Assembly (NCBI GenBank): GCA_016213825.1
Contig: JACQZP010000027.1
Location: 62,001 to 126,000 of the forward strand
Direction of reading: 5' to 3'
Length of the DNA: 64,000 nt
Source of the DNA: Acetobacterium woodii
GTDB lineage: Bacteria; Bacillota; Clostridia; Eubacteriales; Eubacteriaceae
The notes beneath the pieces are model-generated. The model saw only the letters and a list, made by a program, of their open reading frames with translations. It ran no database searches and was not told where the DNA came from. The translations under genes and the position numbers were made by a program. Of this stretch, positions 40,324 through 50,200 are shown piece after piece. Each line of letters opens with the position of its first letter. The first letter of the stretch is position 1.

Positions 40324-40815
40324 ATGGCAGTTAAAGCACGGGAAACACTTGAAAGTAAACAAATCAGTATCACGACCCTGATCATCCTGATGATCGTGAT
40401 TGTTGGGTATACAATTCTGTACAATCAGTTTGCCAGCCGGTTGGACGATTATCAGTTAAAAACGATTTTTGGCGTTTTTAGTTTGGTGGTTATGATGGGC
40501 GGATTTATTCTTTCCCTGCGATTTATCACCACCGCTTATGAAATGATCCTGACTCACGAAGAATTGACGATTAATCGAAAAATTTTTTTCTGGAACAAAA
40601 TGGTATTGGAAATAAATATTAATGACATCAAAAAAGTCCTGCCGGCGGAAGAAGCAAAAAAAATCGAAGGGCAAATGCGCAACTTTACGCTGACAAATAT
40701 GGATGGCAAACGAAAATATGTCATTCAATACGAAGCACAGGGAAAAATTTGTTGTGCGAAGATCCAATGTACGGGGAAATTCTATGATTCTTTAAAAAAA
40801 CAGGTCAAAATATAA
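40324..40815 (+). CDS. small membrane protein of unknown function
   Basis: The ATG at 40324, four bases after GGAGG, is chosen; an open frame extends back into the rubredoxin gene but a TATAAT at 40288-40293 suggests transcription begins after it. The 163-residue product has two TMs (about 15-35 and 48-70), then a cytosolic region with alternating strands (LTHEELTINRKIFFWNKMVLEININDIKKV) reminiscent of a PH-like membrane-proximal fold. I do not recognise a named family. Confidence 0.7.
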   Translation: MAVKARETLESKQISITTLIILMIVIVGYTILYNQFASRLDDYQLKTIFGVFSLVVMMGGFILSLRFITTAYEMILTHEELTINRKIFFWNKMVLEININDIKKVLPAEEAKKIEGQMRNFTLTNMDGKRKYVIQYEAQGKICCAKIQCTGKFYDSLKKQVKI

Positions 40816-40888
40816 TAGCTTTAAGGATAACTTAAGGATTTTAGAGTATTATTTGGTTATAACAAGTTACCCTCTTTCAAAGTTTTTA

Positions 40889-40932
40889 GAAAAAACCGAA
40901 CGCTTTTCACACGGCTTCGGTTTTTTTCTTTT
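40889..40932 (+). terminator. terminator downstream of the small membrane protein
   Basis: AAAAAACCGAA pairs perfectly with TTCGGTTTTTT; a long T tract follows. Confidence 0.85.
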
Positions 40933-41044
40933 TTGAAAATAAATTTACGAATGAATAGCTCATAAGATTAAGTATTGTTAATGTGATCATAAATCGGGTA
41001 TAATACTTCTAAATAAATACTAAACCATCAGGAAAGGAAAGCCA

Positions 41045-41614
41045 ATGGAAATTGTAGCAATTATGGGAAGTCATCGGAATGGTCATCATACTCAGAAGGC
41101 CTTAGATTACTTTCTGAACAAAATTGAAATAGAACATGAACTATTTGTTTATAATGTCAATAAAATAGACGTTAAGGCATGCATTGCCTGTGATTATTGT
41201 ATTCCCCACCAGGGGGAATGTGTCATCGAAGATGATATGAGAGAAATTTATAAAAAAATGGAGACCTGTGATCTCTTGATTGTCGCCAGTCCCGTTTATT
41301 TTAGTGCATTTCCATCAAAAATAAAGGCACTGATTGATCGGACTCAAATGATTTATAATCTTAAAGATAAATCGGTGATTAAAAAGAAAAAAATTCTGAT
41401 TATCGGTGTTGGCGGGGCGCCACACTATCCCCGTCAGTTCCAGGCGATGGACAACACGCTGGAATGGTACAAAAAAACCCTTAGCTGTGATGAAGTCGGT
41501 TTTGTACAGTTCTCTCATACCGATGAGTTGCCGGCGCTTGAAAATAAAAAGTGTCTGGAAGAATTAGCAGAAATTGCCGAAAAAATAAATACATTGAGTG
41601 CGAAAGTCAATTAG
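41045..41614 (+). CDS. flavodoxin-fold NAD(P)H/iron-sulfur flavoprotein
   Basis: The 189-residue protein begins MEIVAIMGSHRNGHHTQKAL, the FMN phosphate loop of NADPH-dependent FMN reductases, and has the ASPVYFSAFPSKIKALIDR flavin segment. A compact cysteine motif CIACDYCIPHQGEC at 46-59 (CX2CX2CX6C) fits the cluster pattern of iron-sulfur flavoproteins. It is followed after 18 bases by a thioredoxin gene, suggesting a redox pair. The partner and substrate are not known. Confidence 0.83.
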   Translation: MEIVAIMGSHRNGHHTQKALDYFLNKIEIEHELFVYNVNKIDVKACIACDYCIPHQGECVIEDDMREIYKKMETCDLLIVASPVYFSAFPSKIKALIDRTQMIYNLKDKSVIKKKKILIIGVGGAPHYPRQFQAMDNTLEWYKKTLSCDEVGFVQFSHTDELPALENKKCLEELAEIAEKINTLSAKVN

Positions 41615-41632
41615 TAAGAAGGAGATAAAAAG

Positions 41633-41953
41633 ATGGCAAAGATTATTGATCAGACAGAATTTAACACCCTGGTTTCAGAAGCAAAAGGCGTTGTGTTGGT
41701 AGATTTTTTTGCGACATGGTGCGGACCTTGTAAGGCACTGGCACCTATTTTGGAAGAAGTAGCAGATGAGCTCAAGGACAAGGCCGTCATTTATAAGGTT
41801 GATATTGATCAAAGTCAGCCCCTTGCTCAGGAATACCGGGTGATGAGTGTCCCCACCATGAAGATCTTCAAAAATGGTGAAGTGGTTGAGACCATTGTCG
41901 GACTTCAGTCAAAAGGCGTTTTATTGGATAAATTGAGCTATTATGCCGGTTAA
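41633..41953 (+). CDS. thioredoxin (second copy)
   Basis: The 106-residue protein has FFATWCGPCKALAPILEEVADELKD as active site region and MSVPTMKIF as the cis-proline turn. It shares an operon with the iron-sulfur flavoprotein, so that flavoprotein could feed electrons to it. It is only moderately similar to the thioredoxin at 34891. Confidence 0.95.
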   Translation: MAKIIDQTEFNTLVSEAKGVVLVDFFATWCGPCKALAPILEEVADELKDKAVIYKVDIDQSQPLAQEYRVMSVPTMKIFKNGEVVETIVGLQSKGVLLDKLSYYAG

Positions 41954-41967
41954 TTAACGTGATATTG

Positions 41968-42005
41968 AAAAAGATTCCTTGTTTTAATCGGGAATCTTTT
42001 TTTTA
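41968..42005 (+). terminator. terminator after the flavoprotein-thioredoxin pair
   Basis: AAAGATTCC pairs with GGAATCTTT and is followed by a run of T. Confidence 0.85.
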
Positions 42006-42052
42006 TTTAGCGGTCAAACCTTAAAAAAAATAAGGAGACCGTTTTCATTTTA

Positions 42053-42074
42053 AGACAAATCGCCCTGTTTGTCT
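42053..42074. promoter_or_regulatory. palindrome upstream of the YhgE-like gene, possible TetR operator
   Basis: AGACAAA and TTTGTCT form a perfect inverted repeat with an eight-base gap, about 90 bases before the YhgE-like start. Spacing and symmetry suit a TetR-family dimer, and such a regulator is encoded just downstream of this gene. The link is inference. Confidence 0.35.
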
Positions 42075-42160
42075 AAATTCCCGACAACTTCGAATAATCG
42101 TATAATTACAACCCTATTTGTGAGTGCTATACTCCTTAAAGCAAGCGAAAGGAGCGAAAA

Positions 42161-44269
42161 ATGAATAAGAAAATATTTAACAAAGCAAACACAGTACGAA
42201 TTATCGTCATTATTGGAGTCATTATTATTCCCCTTATGTATAGTTTTTTCTATCTCAGTGCATTCTGGGATCCCTACTCAAAATTGGACAACATGCCCGT
42301 TGCCCTGGTCAATAACGACACGGGAGCCACCATCAATAATCAGCAGCGAAATCTGGGGGACGAATTCCTGGATGAACTGATCAAGGATGGAACCTTTAAG
42401 TATGTAATAACCGATGAGGCCACCGGAAAAGCCGGAACCGAAACGGATGATTACTACGCCATGATTGTTGTTCCCAAGAATTTCTCCAACGATATTGCAT
42501 CAGCCGCTACCGTGAACAAACAGACCGCCAGCATTATCTTTTCTCCCAATGAAAAAAGAAATTATCTGGCCAGTCAGATTTTAGGAAAAGCTGAGATGAA
42601 AATGGAAACCAGCTTACGGGAGAGTATTTCTGGCGAGATCGTCAATAATCTGACCGATCAGGTGGCCAAGGTTCCCGGTCAGTTGGGAACCCTAAATGAT
42701 GGTTTAACCCAGCTTTCCAGTGGCTCATCCCAATTGTTGACTGGTTCTCAGACTTTAGCTAACGGAACCTATTCGCTGGAAAGCGGTTCCCGGGAATTAG
42801 CGTCTGGATCTGCGACCCTGGCAGACGGAACGCAGGCATTGGCTGCTGGCAGCCAGACTTTGGCCGATGGAACGCAGACCCTAGCCGCCGGAACCTCAGA
42901 ATTTGCCTCAAAATTCTCGGATTTTAATGATGGCATCAGCACCTTAAAAAGCGGTTCTGCCCAGGTTAGCGATGGCGCCAACACCCTGGCCGCCGGAACC
43001 GATCAGTTGAACCAGGGGATTCAGGCCTATACCGCTGGGGTTGATACACTGATTGGTAACGTCAACCAAACCTCAGCCTTTATCTCATCTTTTGTGGCAG
43101 CCCATCCGGAATTGATGGCCGATCCCCAATTTGCGGCCTTCATTTCAAATATGGCCTCCAGTGATAATGCTGAAAGTATTGCCCAACTGGAAGCAGCCGG
43201 CAGTCAATTAAGTGGGGCATCCGATTCCATTGCCGCTGGCACCCAGTCCTTAGCAGCTGGCACCAGTAATCTGGATAGCGGAATTGCCACTGTTAGTGCC
43301 GCCGCCGGACAATTAAACAATGCTGCTGACAGCATTTCTTCGGGAGCATCAGCCGTGTCAAGCGGGGCATCATCACTGACAAACGGAGCGACAGCATTGT
43401 CAAATGGGGCTACCACCCTGACCAATGGGGTCTATACCCTGGCCGACGGTGCCACCACGCTGGCCAATGGTGCCACGACGCTGGTCGATGGCCAGAAGCA
43501 GCTTAACAACGGCATTACCACCGCACAAAACGGTGTCACTACCGCAGTTAATGACGCCAATGCCGATACCGCAAAATTAAACGGCTTGGGTACCTATGTC
43601 AGCGAGCCGGTAACCGTGGACGACGAAGTGATTGACCCGATTGCCAATTACGGAACCTACTTTTCGCCCTATTTTATGTCCTTGTCGCTGTGGGTAGGCG
43701 CTCTGATTATCTTCTTCGGGATCTATTTTGATGCCGATCAGAAATTTAAGATCCTATCCCGGGAAAGCAATCACAAAATGGCCAGAAGCTTCATTTATCT
43801 GGGCTTAGGACTGGCCCAGGCGATCCTGCTGGGCGTTATTATTAAATATGCGTTAGGGCTTCAGATTGCCCATACCGGACTCTATTTCGTTTCGGTTTGT
43901 CTGGTATCGATGACCTTCTTGGCGATTGTTCAATTCTGTATTATCCACATGGGTGATGCTGGAAAATTTGTGGCGCTGACGCTGCTGATTCTGCAGTTGA
44001 CCTCCTGCGGCGGGACCTTCCCGATCGAAACCGTGCCGAAGTTCTTCCAGGTGCTTTATCCTTTTATGCCGATGACCTATTCGGTGGTTGTGTTTAAGGA
44101 TACCATTACCGGAGCCATCTCCGGCGATTTCTGGCACAGCTTCCTGATTCTGGTTATCTATCTGATCGTTTTCTTTGCCGCCACCATTTTCTTGACAACC
44201 TTCAAGAAAAGAAAGGCTGAAAAAGCAGATGTTACCGTCAAAGCAAAACTGAACTCTGACCAGATCTAG
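42161..44269 (+). CDS. YhgE/Pip family membrane protein
   Basis: The 702-residue protein has one N-terminal TM (VRIIVIIGVIIIPLMYSFFYL) and an extracytoplasmic domain with a long run of degenerate repeats such as LADGTQTLAAGT and LTNGATALSNGA (about 180-470). A C-terminal ABC-2-like membrane domain of five or six TMs begins near 500 (YFMSLSLWVGALIIFFGIYF). Relatives include the phage-infection protein Pip and YhgE, and the family overlaps with type VII secretion EsaA. The gene is followed by a TetR regulator gene. Confidence 0.9.
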   Translation: MNKKIFNKANTVRIIVIIGVIIIPLMYSFFYLSAFWDPYSKLDNMPVALVNNDTGATINNQQRNLGDEFLDELIKDGTFKYVITDEATGKAGTETDDYYAMIVVPKNFSNDIASAATVNKQTASIIFSPNEKRNYLASQILGKAEMKMETSLRESISGEIVNNLTDQVAKVPGQLGTLNDGLTQLSSGSSQLLTGSQTLANGTYSLESGSRELASGSATLADGTQALAAGSQTLADGTQTLAAGTSEFASKFSDFNDGISTLKSGSAQVSDGANTLAAGTDQLNQGIQAYTAGVDTLIGNVNQTSAFISSFVAAHPELMADPQFAAFISNMASSDNAESIAQLEAAGSQLSGASDSIAAGTQSLAAGTSNLDSGIATVSAAAGQLNNAADSISSGASAVSSGASSLTNGATALSNGATTLTNGVYTLADGATTLANGATTLVDGQKQLNNGITTAQNGVTTAVNDANADTAKLNGLGTYVSEPVTVDDEVIDPIANYGTYFSPYFMSLSLWVGALIIFFGIYFDADQKFKILSRESNHKMARSFIYLGLGLAQAILLGVIIKYALGLQIAHTGLYFVSVCLVSMTFLAIVQFCIIHMGDAGKFVALTLLILQLTSCGGTFPIETVPKFFQVLYPFMPMTYSVVVFKDTITGAISGDFWHSFLILVIYLIVFFAATIFLTTFKKRKAEKADVTVKAKLNSDQI

Positions 44270-44296
44270 TTTAAATCATTCAATCATTTATGAAAC

Positions 44297-44330
44297 GGAA
44301 CCTTGCAGCAACCTGCAGGGTTCTTTTTTT
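44297..44330 (+). terminator. terminator after the YhgE-like gene
   Basis: GAACCTTGCAG pairs with CTGCAGGGTTC around a short loop, then seven T. Confidence 0.85.
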
Positions 44331-44343
44331 GGTGGGGATCGCT

Positions 44344-44371
44344 TTGACATCAAGAGCTAAAATGATATAAT
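44344..44371 (+). promoter_or_regulatory. promoter of the TetR-family gene
   Basis: Perfect TTGACA and TATAAT with a 16-base spacer and an extended TGA before the -10. Confidence 0.75.
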
Positions 44372-44402
44372 TGTCTTCAAAAACGTCACAAGGAGTGCCT
44401 GC

Positions 44403-45002
44403 ATGTCAGATGTGTCAATTACCAAAACAGCGATCGCCAAAGGCTTTAAACATATTCTAGAAAATAAAAACTTTGAAAAAATTACCATTGCCGAAATTAC
44501 AGCCCAATGTGGTCTGAATCGTCAGACTTTTTATTACCATTTTCAGGATAAATATGATCTGATTAACTGGATTGTTTATCATGAAGCGATTATGGTGATC
44601 AGAAAAGATCTTACCATTGAAAACTGGGACACCAAGGTGCTGGAACTGTTAACGACCATGAAAAAGGATGAGCATTTTTATCAAACCACCTTAAAAGATA
44701 TCGACGGCACCGAATTTCAGAATTATCTGTTTACGGTAACCAAAGAAATCTTTCAGGAGATGATTGAACGTTTGGCCAATGATCGAAAAATGAATCCTGA
44801 AATAGCGCCAGTGATGACCCCGGAGAAAAAAACCTTTTCCGCCGAATTTCTATCCTACGGGGTGGTGGGGATGATCATCGACTGGGCCCAAAGCGGGATG
44901 AAGCAATCGCCGGAGGAAATCACCAGCAGCATTAAAGATATTATCAATGGCGCCCGGATGTTTGCCGTTTCCCGTTATTTTCAGGAACTGACCAAAGCGT
45001 AA
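44403..45002 (+). CDS. TetR/AcrR family transcriptional regulator
   Basis: The 199-residue protein has an N-terminal HTH (ITIAEITAQCGLNRQTFYYHFQDKYDLINWI, about 24-55) and a helical ligand domain of the DhaS-like TetR_C type. It probably regulates the YhgE-like gene just upstream, as similar regulators are paired with YhgE genes elsewhere; a palindrome at 42053-42074 is a candidate site. The ligand is unknown. It has its own promoter and an AAGGAG ribosome binding site. Confidence 0.9.
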   Translation: MSDVSITKTAIAKGFKHILENKNFEKITIAEITAQCGLNRQTFYYHFQDKYDLINWIVYHEAIMVIRKDLTIENWDTKVLELLTTMKKDEHFYQTTLKDIDGTEFQNYLFTVTKEIFQEMIERLANDRKMNPEIAPVMTPEKKTFSAEFLSYGVVGMIIDWAQSGMKQSPEEITSSIKDIINGARMFAVSRYFQELTKA

Positions 45003-45064
45003 TTGTGAATACCGGCTGGATAAACAACCTCAAATAATTAACAAGAAAATTTAAGGAGTCCAAA

Positions 45065-46432
45065 TTGAAAAAGAATGAAGTGATTGAATTAACGATAGAG
45101 GGGTTTAATTTCCCCGGCAAATCCTGGGGAATGCACGGCGAAAAAAAAGTCGTTATGAAAAACGGTCTGCCAGGCCAACGCGTGTTGGTCAATATTGCCA
45201 AGAAACGAAAAAAATATGAGGGCCGGATCCTGGAAGTGCTGGAAAAAGCCCCCAACGAAATTGATGCCGCCTGCGATGTGTTTGCCAAATGCGGGGGCTG
45301 TACCTATCAGAACCTTCCCTATGAAGAACAACTCAAGCTCAAAGAAAGCTACGTCTTAAACCTGTTGGAACAGGCCGGGATAGCGGACTTTGCTTATGAG
45401 GGGATTGTCCCCAGCCCGGAAGTCTTCGGTTACCGAAACAAGATGGAATATTCCTTTGGGGATAACGAAAAAGACGGCCCCCTGATGCTGGGGTTGCATG
45501 AACAGGGCAGCTTCTATAATATCGTCAAAACCGATGGCTGTAAGATTACCGACGAGGATTTCAATCAGATCCAAACGGCGGTGCTGGGATATTTTGCGCA
45601 AAACGGGGACAGCTATTTTCATAAACGCAGCCACGAAGGCTTTTTAAGACATCTGGTGGTGCGCAAGGGAAAACACACCGGCGATCTGCTGATCAATCTG
45701 GCAACCACCACCCAAGGAAATCTGGACGAAGCGGCTTTTGTCAAATGCTTGCTGGATCTGCAGCTGGAAGGCCAGATCCGGGGGATTCTGCATACCCAAA
45801 ACGATGGCATCGCCGATGTGGTCAAAGCCGAAACCGCTAAAATTCTATACGGCGAAGATAAGATTGAAGATAAGATTTTGGGACTGACCTTTGAAATCAC
45901 CAGCTTTTCCTTTTTCCAGACCAATACCTTAGGGGCGGAAAAACTCTACTCCGTCGTCCGGGATTTTGTTGGCCAGGAACAAAACGAAGTGATCTATGAC
46001 CTTTACTGTGGCACCGGCACCATTGCCCAGGTACTGGCCCCGGTTTCTAAAAAGGTGGTCGGCATCGAGCTGGTCGCCGAAGCCGTGGAAGCCGCCAAAG
46101 CCAACGCGACCAAGAACGGCTTGGACAATTGCCAGTTCATCGCTGGCGACGTGATGGTGGAGGTGGCCAACCTGCACGATCAGGCCGATGTGATTATTCT
46201 AGACCCACCTCGGGATGGCATTCATCCTAAAGCGATCTTTAAAATTCTGGATTTTAAGCCGAAGGTGTTTGTGTACGTTTCTTGTAAAGCGACATCGCTG
46301 GCCCGGGATCTGCCGTTTTTTGTGGCGTCGGGGTATGAAGTGAAGAAGGTGAAGTGCGTGGATATGTTTCCGCATACTGGGCACGTGGAGACCATAGTCC
46401 TGTTGCATCGTAAAAACGGCTATAATAAATAA
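45065..46432 (+). CDS. 23S rRNA (uracil-5-)-methyltransferase, RumA/TrmA family
   Basis: The 455-residue enzyme has an N-terminal TRAM-like region, a cluster of cysteines CDVFAKCGGCTYQNL (about 77-91) expected to bind [4Fe-4S], the SAM site YDLYCGTGTIAQVLA, the LDPPRDGIHPKA motif and the catalytic VYVSCKATSLARDL. It starts at TTG six bases after AAGGAG. Whether the target is U1939, another rRNA site or tRNA cannot be decided from sequence alone. Confidence 0.92.
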   Translation: MKKNEVIELTIEGFNFPGKSWGMHGEKKVVMKNGLPGQRVLVNIAKKRKKYEGRILEVLEKAPNEIDAACDVFAKCGGCTYQNLPYEEQLKLKESYVLNLLEQAGIADFAYEGIVPSPEVFGYRNKMEYSFGDNEKDGPLMLGLHEQGSFYNIVKTDGCKITDEDFNQIQTAVLGYFAQNGDSYFHKRSHEGFLRHLVVRKGKHTGDLLINLATTTQGNLDEAAFVKCLLDLQLEGQIRGILHTQNDGIADVVKAETAKILYGEDKIEDKILGLTFEITSFSFFQTNTLGAEKLYSVVRDFVGQEQNEVIYDLYCGTGTIAQVLAPVSKKVVGIELVAEAVEAAKANATKNGLDNCQFIAGDVMVEVANLHDQADVIILDPPRDGIHPKAIFKILDFKPKVFVYVSCKATSLARDLPFFVASGYEVKKVKCVDMFPHTGHVETIVLLHRKNGYNK

Positions 46433-46451
46433 CTAAAATATAATACGCAAT

Positions 46452-46491
46452 AAAAAAGGACATGAGAATAAATGCTTTCATATCCTTTTTT
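46452..46491 (+). terminator. terminator after the uracil methyltransferase
   Basis: AAAAAAGGACATGA pairs with TCATATCCTTTTTT with one G-T wobble. It marks the end of the core-gene segment. Confidence 0.8.
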
Positions 46492-46519
46492 ATTACTGAA
46501 TTCGATATTCTTGATCAAT

Positions 46520-46983
46520 ATAGCCATAAAGGGAAGCATAAAAAAATTCGCTACATTCCAGCTAAGACAATTGAATATAGAATGCTTAGGGTCGCGGCTT
46601 ATATGCAGGGTTAGAGTACTTCGGGACCAGTTCAATTAGGGTAGTCTAGAAATTCAAATAGAGGCTTATGGGCATACGATTAAAAGTTTTCTTATGTGAA
46701 TTTTTATTGGTGTATTTTATGACATTGGTAGTGGTTTAAGGCGAACGGGAAGAGCAGGTTTAAATGCGTTACTAAAAGAGGTAAAGTCGTTCGGAGATGC
46801 GCGACAAGGATTGAAAAAGGGGAAGAATTGTGCTCTGAATCACTGACTATAAATAAAGAGTGGATTAAGGAAAAGCTAGCTAATACAGGTGTTGGCGGAA
46901 TGTATGATGAAAATATTATAAGGGAACGGATTGAGCAGATTTGCGTTTATCAAAGCAATTTAGCTGTTAAGGGAAGAAAATGA
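46520..46983 (+). pseudogene. decayed serine site-specific recombinase
   Basis: Several frames together spell a large serine recombinase. The N-terminal part reads IRYIPAKTIEYRMLRVAAYMQG, a stop, then STSGPVQLG. A second block in another frame reads VFYDIGSGLRRTGRAGLNALLKEV (46710-46790). A third reads KEWIKEKLANTGVGGMYDENIIRERIEQICVY and ends at 46983, resembling the C-terminal end of such enzymes. Stops, frameshifts and a large central deletion are evident. It is a relic of an integrative element near the STAND gene that follows. Confidence 0.7.
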
Positions 46984-47143
46984 TGAGGAGTTATTGACTC
47001 GTTTTTAGTATTTTTAATGCCTAATATATAGATTTTAGTAAATTAATTAAGCATGAAATACCAATAATGAATTGAGATATAAAGAAAGCGTATTCCAAAT
47101 AATGTTTTTATTCGTTGTGAAAATCTTCTCATAGGGGTAAAAT

Positions 47144-47159
47144 TGATATAATAATATCA
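47144..47159 (+). promoter_or_regulatory. extended -10 promoter overlapped by a palindrome
   Basis: TGATATAAT gives an extended -10, and TGATAT-AATA-ATATCA forms a symmetric site directly over it, about 100 bases before the STAND gene. The -35 is weak. A repressor site here is possible. Confidence 0.4.
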
Positions 47160-47249
47160 TTGATGTACTTTGCGTTGAAAAAAATACATCTAATGTGCAA
47201 ATGAAATACTATGTTTGCTGGTGAAAGAAGTATGAAAGGGGGAATATGG

Positions 47250-50200
47250 TTGAAAAAATCGGATGAACGAATTCAATTTATAGCAGATTACATTTTTGCG
47301 TATGAAGAGAAAATCAAGATGCTTAACATCAACGGACTTTTTGATGCTGCAAAATTGTTCGAATTATTTGCAATTGAAGCAGGAAGCTTATACTTTGGAC
47401 AGAGGCTCAGTAATCTAAATATTGATACATATACTTACCCTTGCGTTGATTTGATTTCTGAGGATAAGCAAACTTACATACAAGTAAGTACTGTGAAAGA
47501 CATTCCTACAAAGATAAGAACTACACTTGAAAATATTAGGGATTCAAAGCGACTTGAAATTAACACGTTGACAAATGTAAAGTTTTTCATGCTTAACAAT
47601 GATAGTGTGGACAAGGTGAAAGATTATATTGGAAATGACCAGATAGGTAATATTTCCTTTGTTAAAGCAAGCGACTTAGTCACGACAAAGGATATTCTTC
47701 AAAAAGCAACAGATAATCTAGACTTTCAAATTGCCTTATACGAACTGCTTAAGAGAGAAACAGAGAGCATTAAAGATAACTCATATAAACTTCAAGAAGC
47801 TATTGAGGATAGTAAAGCCGTTGGATTAGGGAATATAGATTGTAAAATAAATAATGAGTATGAAATAGATCGAAGTGAACTTATTTCCAAGATAAAAGCA
47901 GATAACCACAATAATATTTCTATACAAGGGGGAGCTGGCAGCGGCAAGTCTGTTCTTTGCAAGAAGATTGTTGAAGAGGAATCAAACCTTATTTATGCAA
48001 GGGCAGAACGGTTTCTTGAGGAAACTGACATAAATAATATTTGGGGGTTTAATGTTAGGCAAACACTTGAATATTTAAATGACAAGCCGGTTATTTTCTT
48101 TATTGATTCTCTTGAATTTATTGCCGATAGCCGAACGAAATTAGATCTATTATGTGTTCTATTTGAATGTACGAAGAAATATCCGTCTGCAAAAACAATC
48201 GTTTCCTGCCGTACAAGTGATAAAAATGCTTTCATGAAAATCGAAAGTAATTACTCAATTTATCCTTATGAAGTGTCCGAATTAACGATATCGGAACAAT
48301 TAGCGATTGCAAAAAAATACCCCCCTATTAAAAAAATGTTAGATATGAACTCGTATACTGAACTTCTGAAATCCCCATTTTATATTAACTTGATAGTTTC
48401 AAAAATTACTGACGTTGATAACATTTCTGATGAGAATCAATTAAGAGAATATATTTGGCAACATGTAATTTGTTTAGACAACAACGAGTTTAGGAAGGTT
48501 GTTGAGTCAATAGTTTTCACTAGGGCTAAGGATTTTTCGCTTGGAGCTGCTAGCTCGGAGTACGACACAAAAATATTAAAAAGTCTAATTTCAAAAGGCG
48601 TATTGGTTAGTAACGGTAATACTGTTAGATTAAAGTACGATATTTTTGAAGATATTTGCTTTGAGCAGCATTTAGATAATGAATTTATTAAATGCAAAGG
48701 GAAGTACAATGAGTTTTTTGATGAAATTGAGACTTTTGGCAGATGTATTTATCGACGTTATCAAATTTGGATTTCGAATAAATTATTTGCAGAGACCAAT
48801 CGCGAAAAATTCTTATTTGAATTGGTTTTTTCAACTAAAATGCCGGAAGCTTGGAAAAAGCAAACTGAAATAGGTTTAGTGAAATCACGGCATTGTGGTC
48901 AATTTTTTAGTGAGTATGGACAAACAATAATTAAAAACGGTATGTTCAATGATTTTATTGAAACAACAAACTTATTCGCATTTGAAATAAATGGTTTTTA
49001 CGCAAAATTGGGCCCTTATCTTCAGTTGCGCCCAAGTGGAGAGGGCAGAGGAAGCTTAATAAGTCTAATTGTTGAAAATAAACTGTATGAAAAAGATGAA
49101 ATTTCGCGATTGGATTTAGCAAAAATCTGCTCAGATTACTCTAAATTATCCTTAAAAAAAGAAAAGACAGCTAAAGAAGTTTGCATAATATTGGAACATT
49201 TGATTGATAAATATATACTTGAAAGCGAAGAAACAAATTACTATAAATTAGATGATATAGTAAATGACTTGCTTATAACTACTTATCAAATGACAGAATA
49301 TTCTAAAGAATGGATTAAAGAATTTTGGGGTAGGTTAGAATCTTATTATAAGTGTGGAGATAGAGATAAGCAGCGTCTGGCAGAAGATATTATCGAGGAT
49401 ACTCTCAAATGTAAGCATACGAAACTAGCAGAACATTTACCGAAGGAGTTATGTAATCTGGCAGAAATGTTTTGGACATATTCTCCTAAGAAAAATCATA
49501 ATCGAGGTAACTATAGTTTTTATGAAAGAGAAAGAGATGATAGATCTTACCAGTATGGGTTAAGTGAAAAGGCAGATAAATACGAACATGGGTCAACTCG
49601 AAGTTCAGTAATTGAAGATAATTTCTTTTGCAATTTATTCAGAGAAAATTTTTGGGAAGGCTTGAATTGGGCAATTAGTTTTGTTAATAAAGCAATATCA
49701 GCCTTAGCAGGAAAACATGAAGGCGGTTTATTTACCTATGAAATTAATTTTATTAAAGATAATTTAAGAAAATCTTACATTGGTATGCCTGAAATGTGGT
49801 TAGCAACTGTGGAAGAGCACAGAATGCCCATGGTCATAAGTGATTTATTATTTTGCTTAAAAGAAGAGCTGCGCAGTGTAATAGAAAATGATGCTGTTGT
49901 AGATAAAGAAACTGCTAAATTTGCTAATAATGTCAGGAAACTTATCTACGATAAATCAAATAACATAGCACTGTTAGCAATTATTGCAGATATTGGAATT
50001 GAGTTTCGAAAAAAATTACCTGGCTATGCATTAGACTTAACAACAAATATTGATATCATTCATCACGACTTAACAAGGCAAGCATTATTGACAAAGAATC
50101 CAGTTAAAGAAATGCTTGAAAAGCAAATATTGATGACGATGGGAATGCCTTCATCTTTACTCCCAGATAGGTATAATAAAAAGAATGCTAAGCAATATGA

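Noticed and set aside
43000-43560. repetitive DNA in the YhgE-like gene as a tandem-repeat locus
   Set aside because: The repeats are degenerate protein-level repeats (LANGATTL-like) within a normal coding region, typical of this family, not a DNA repeat array.
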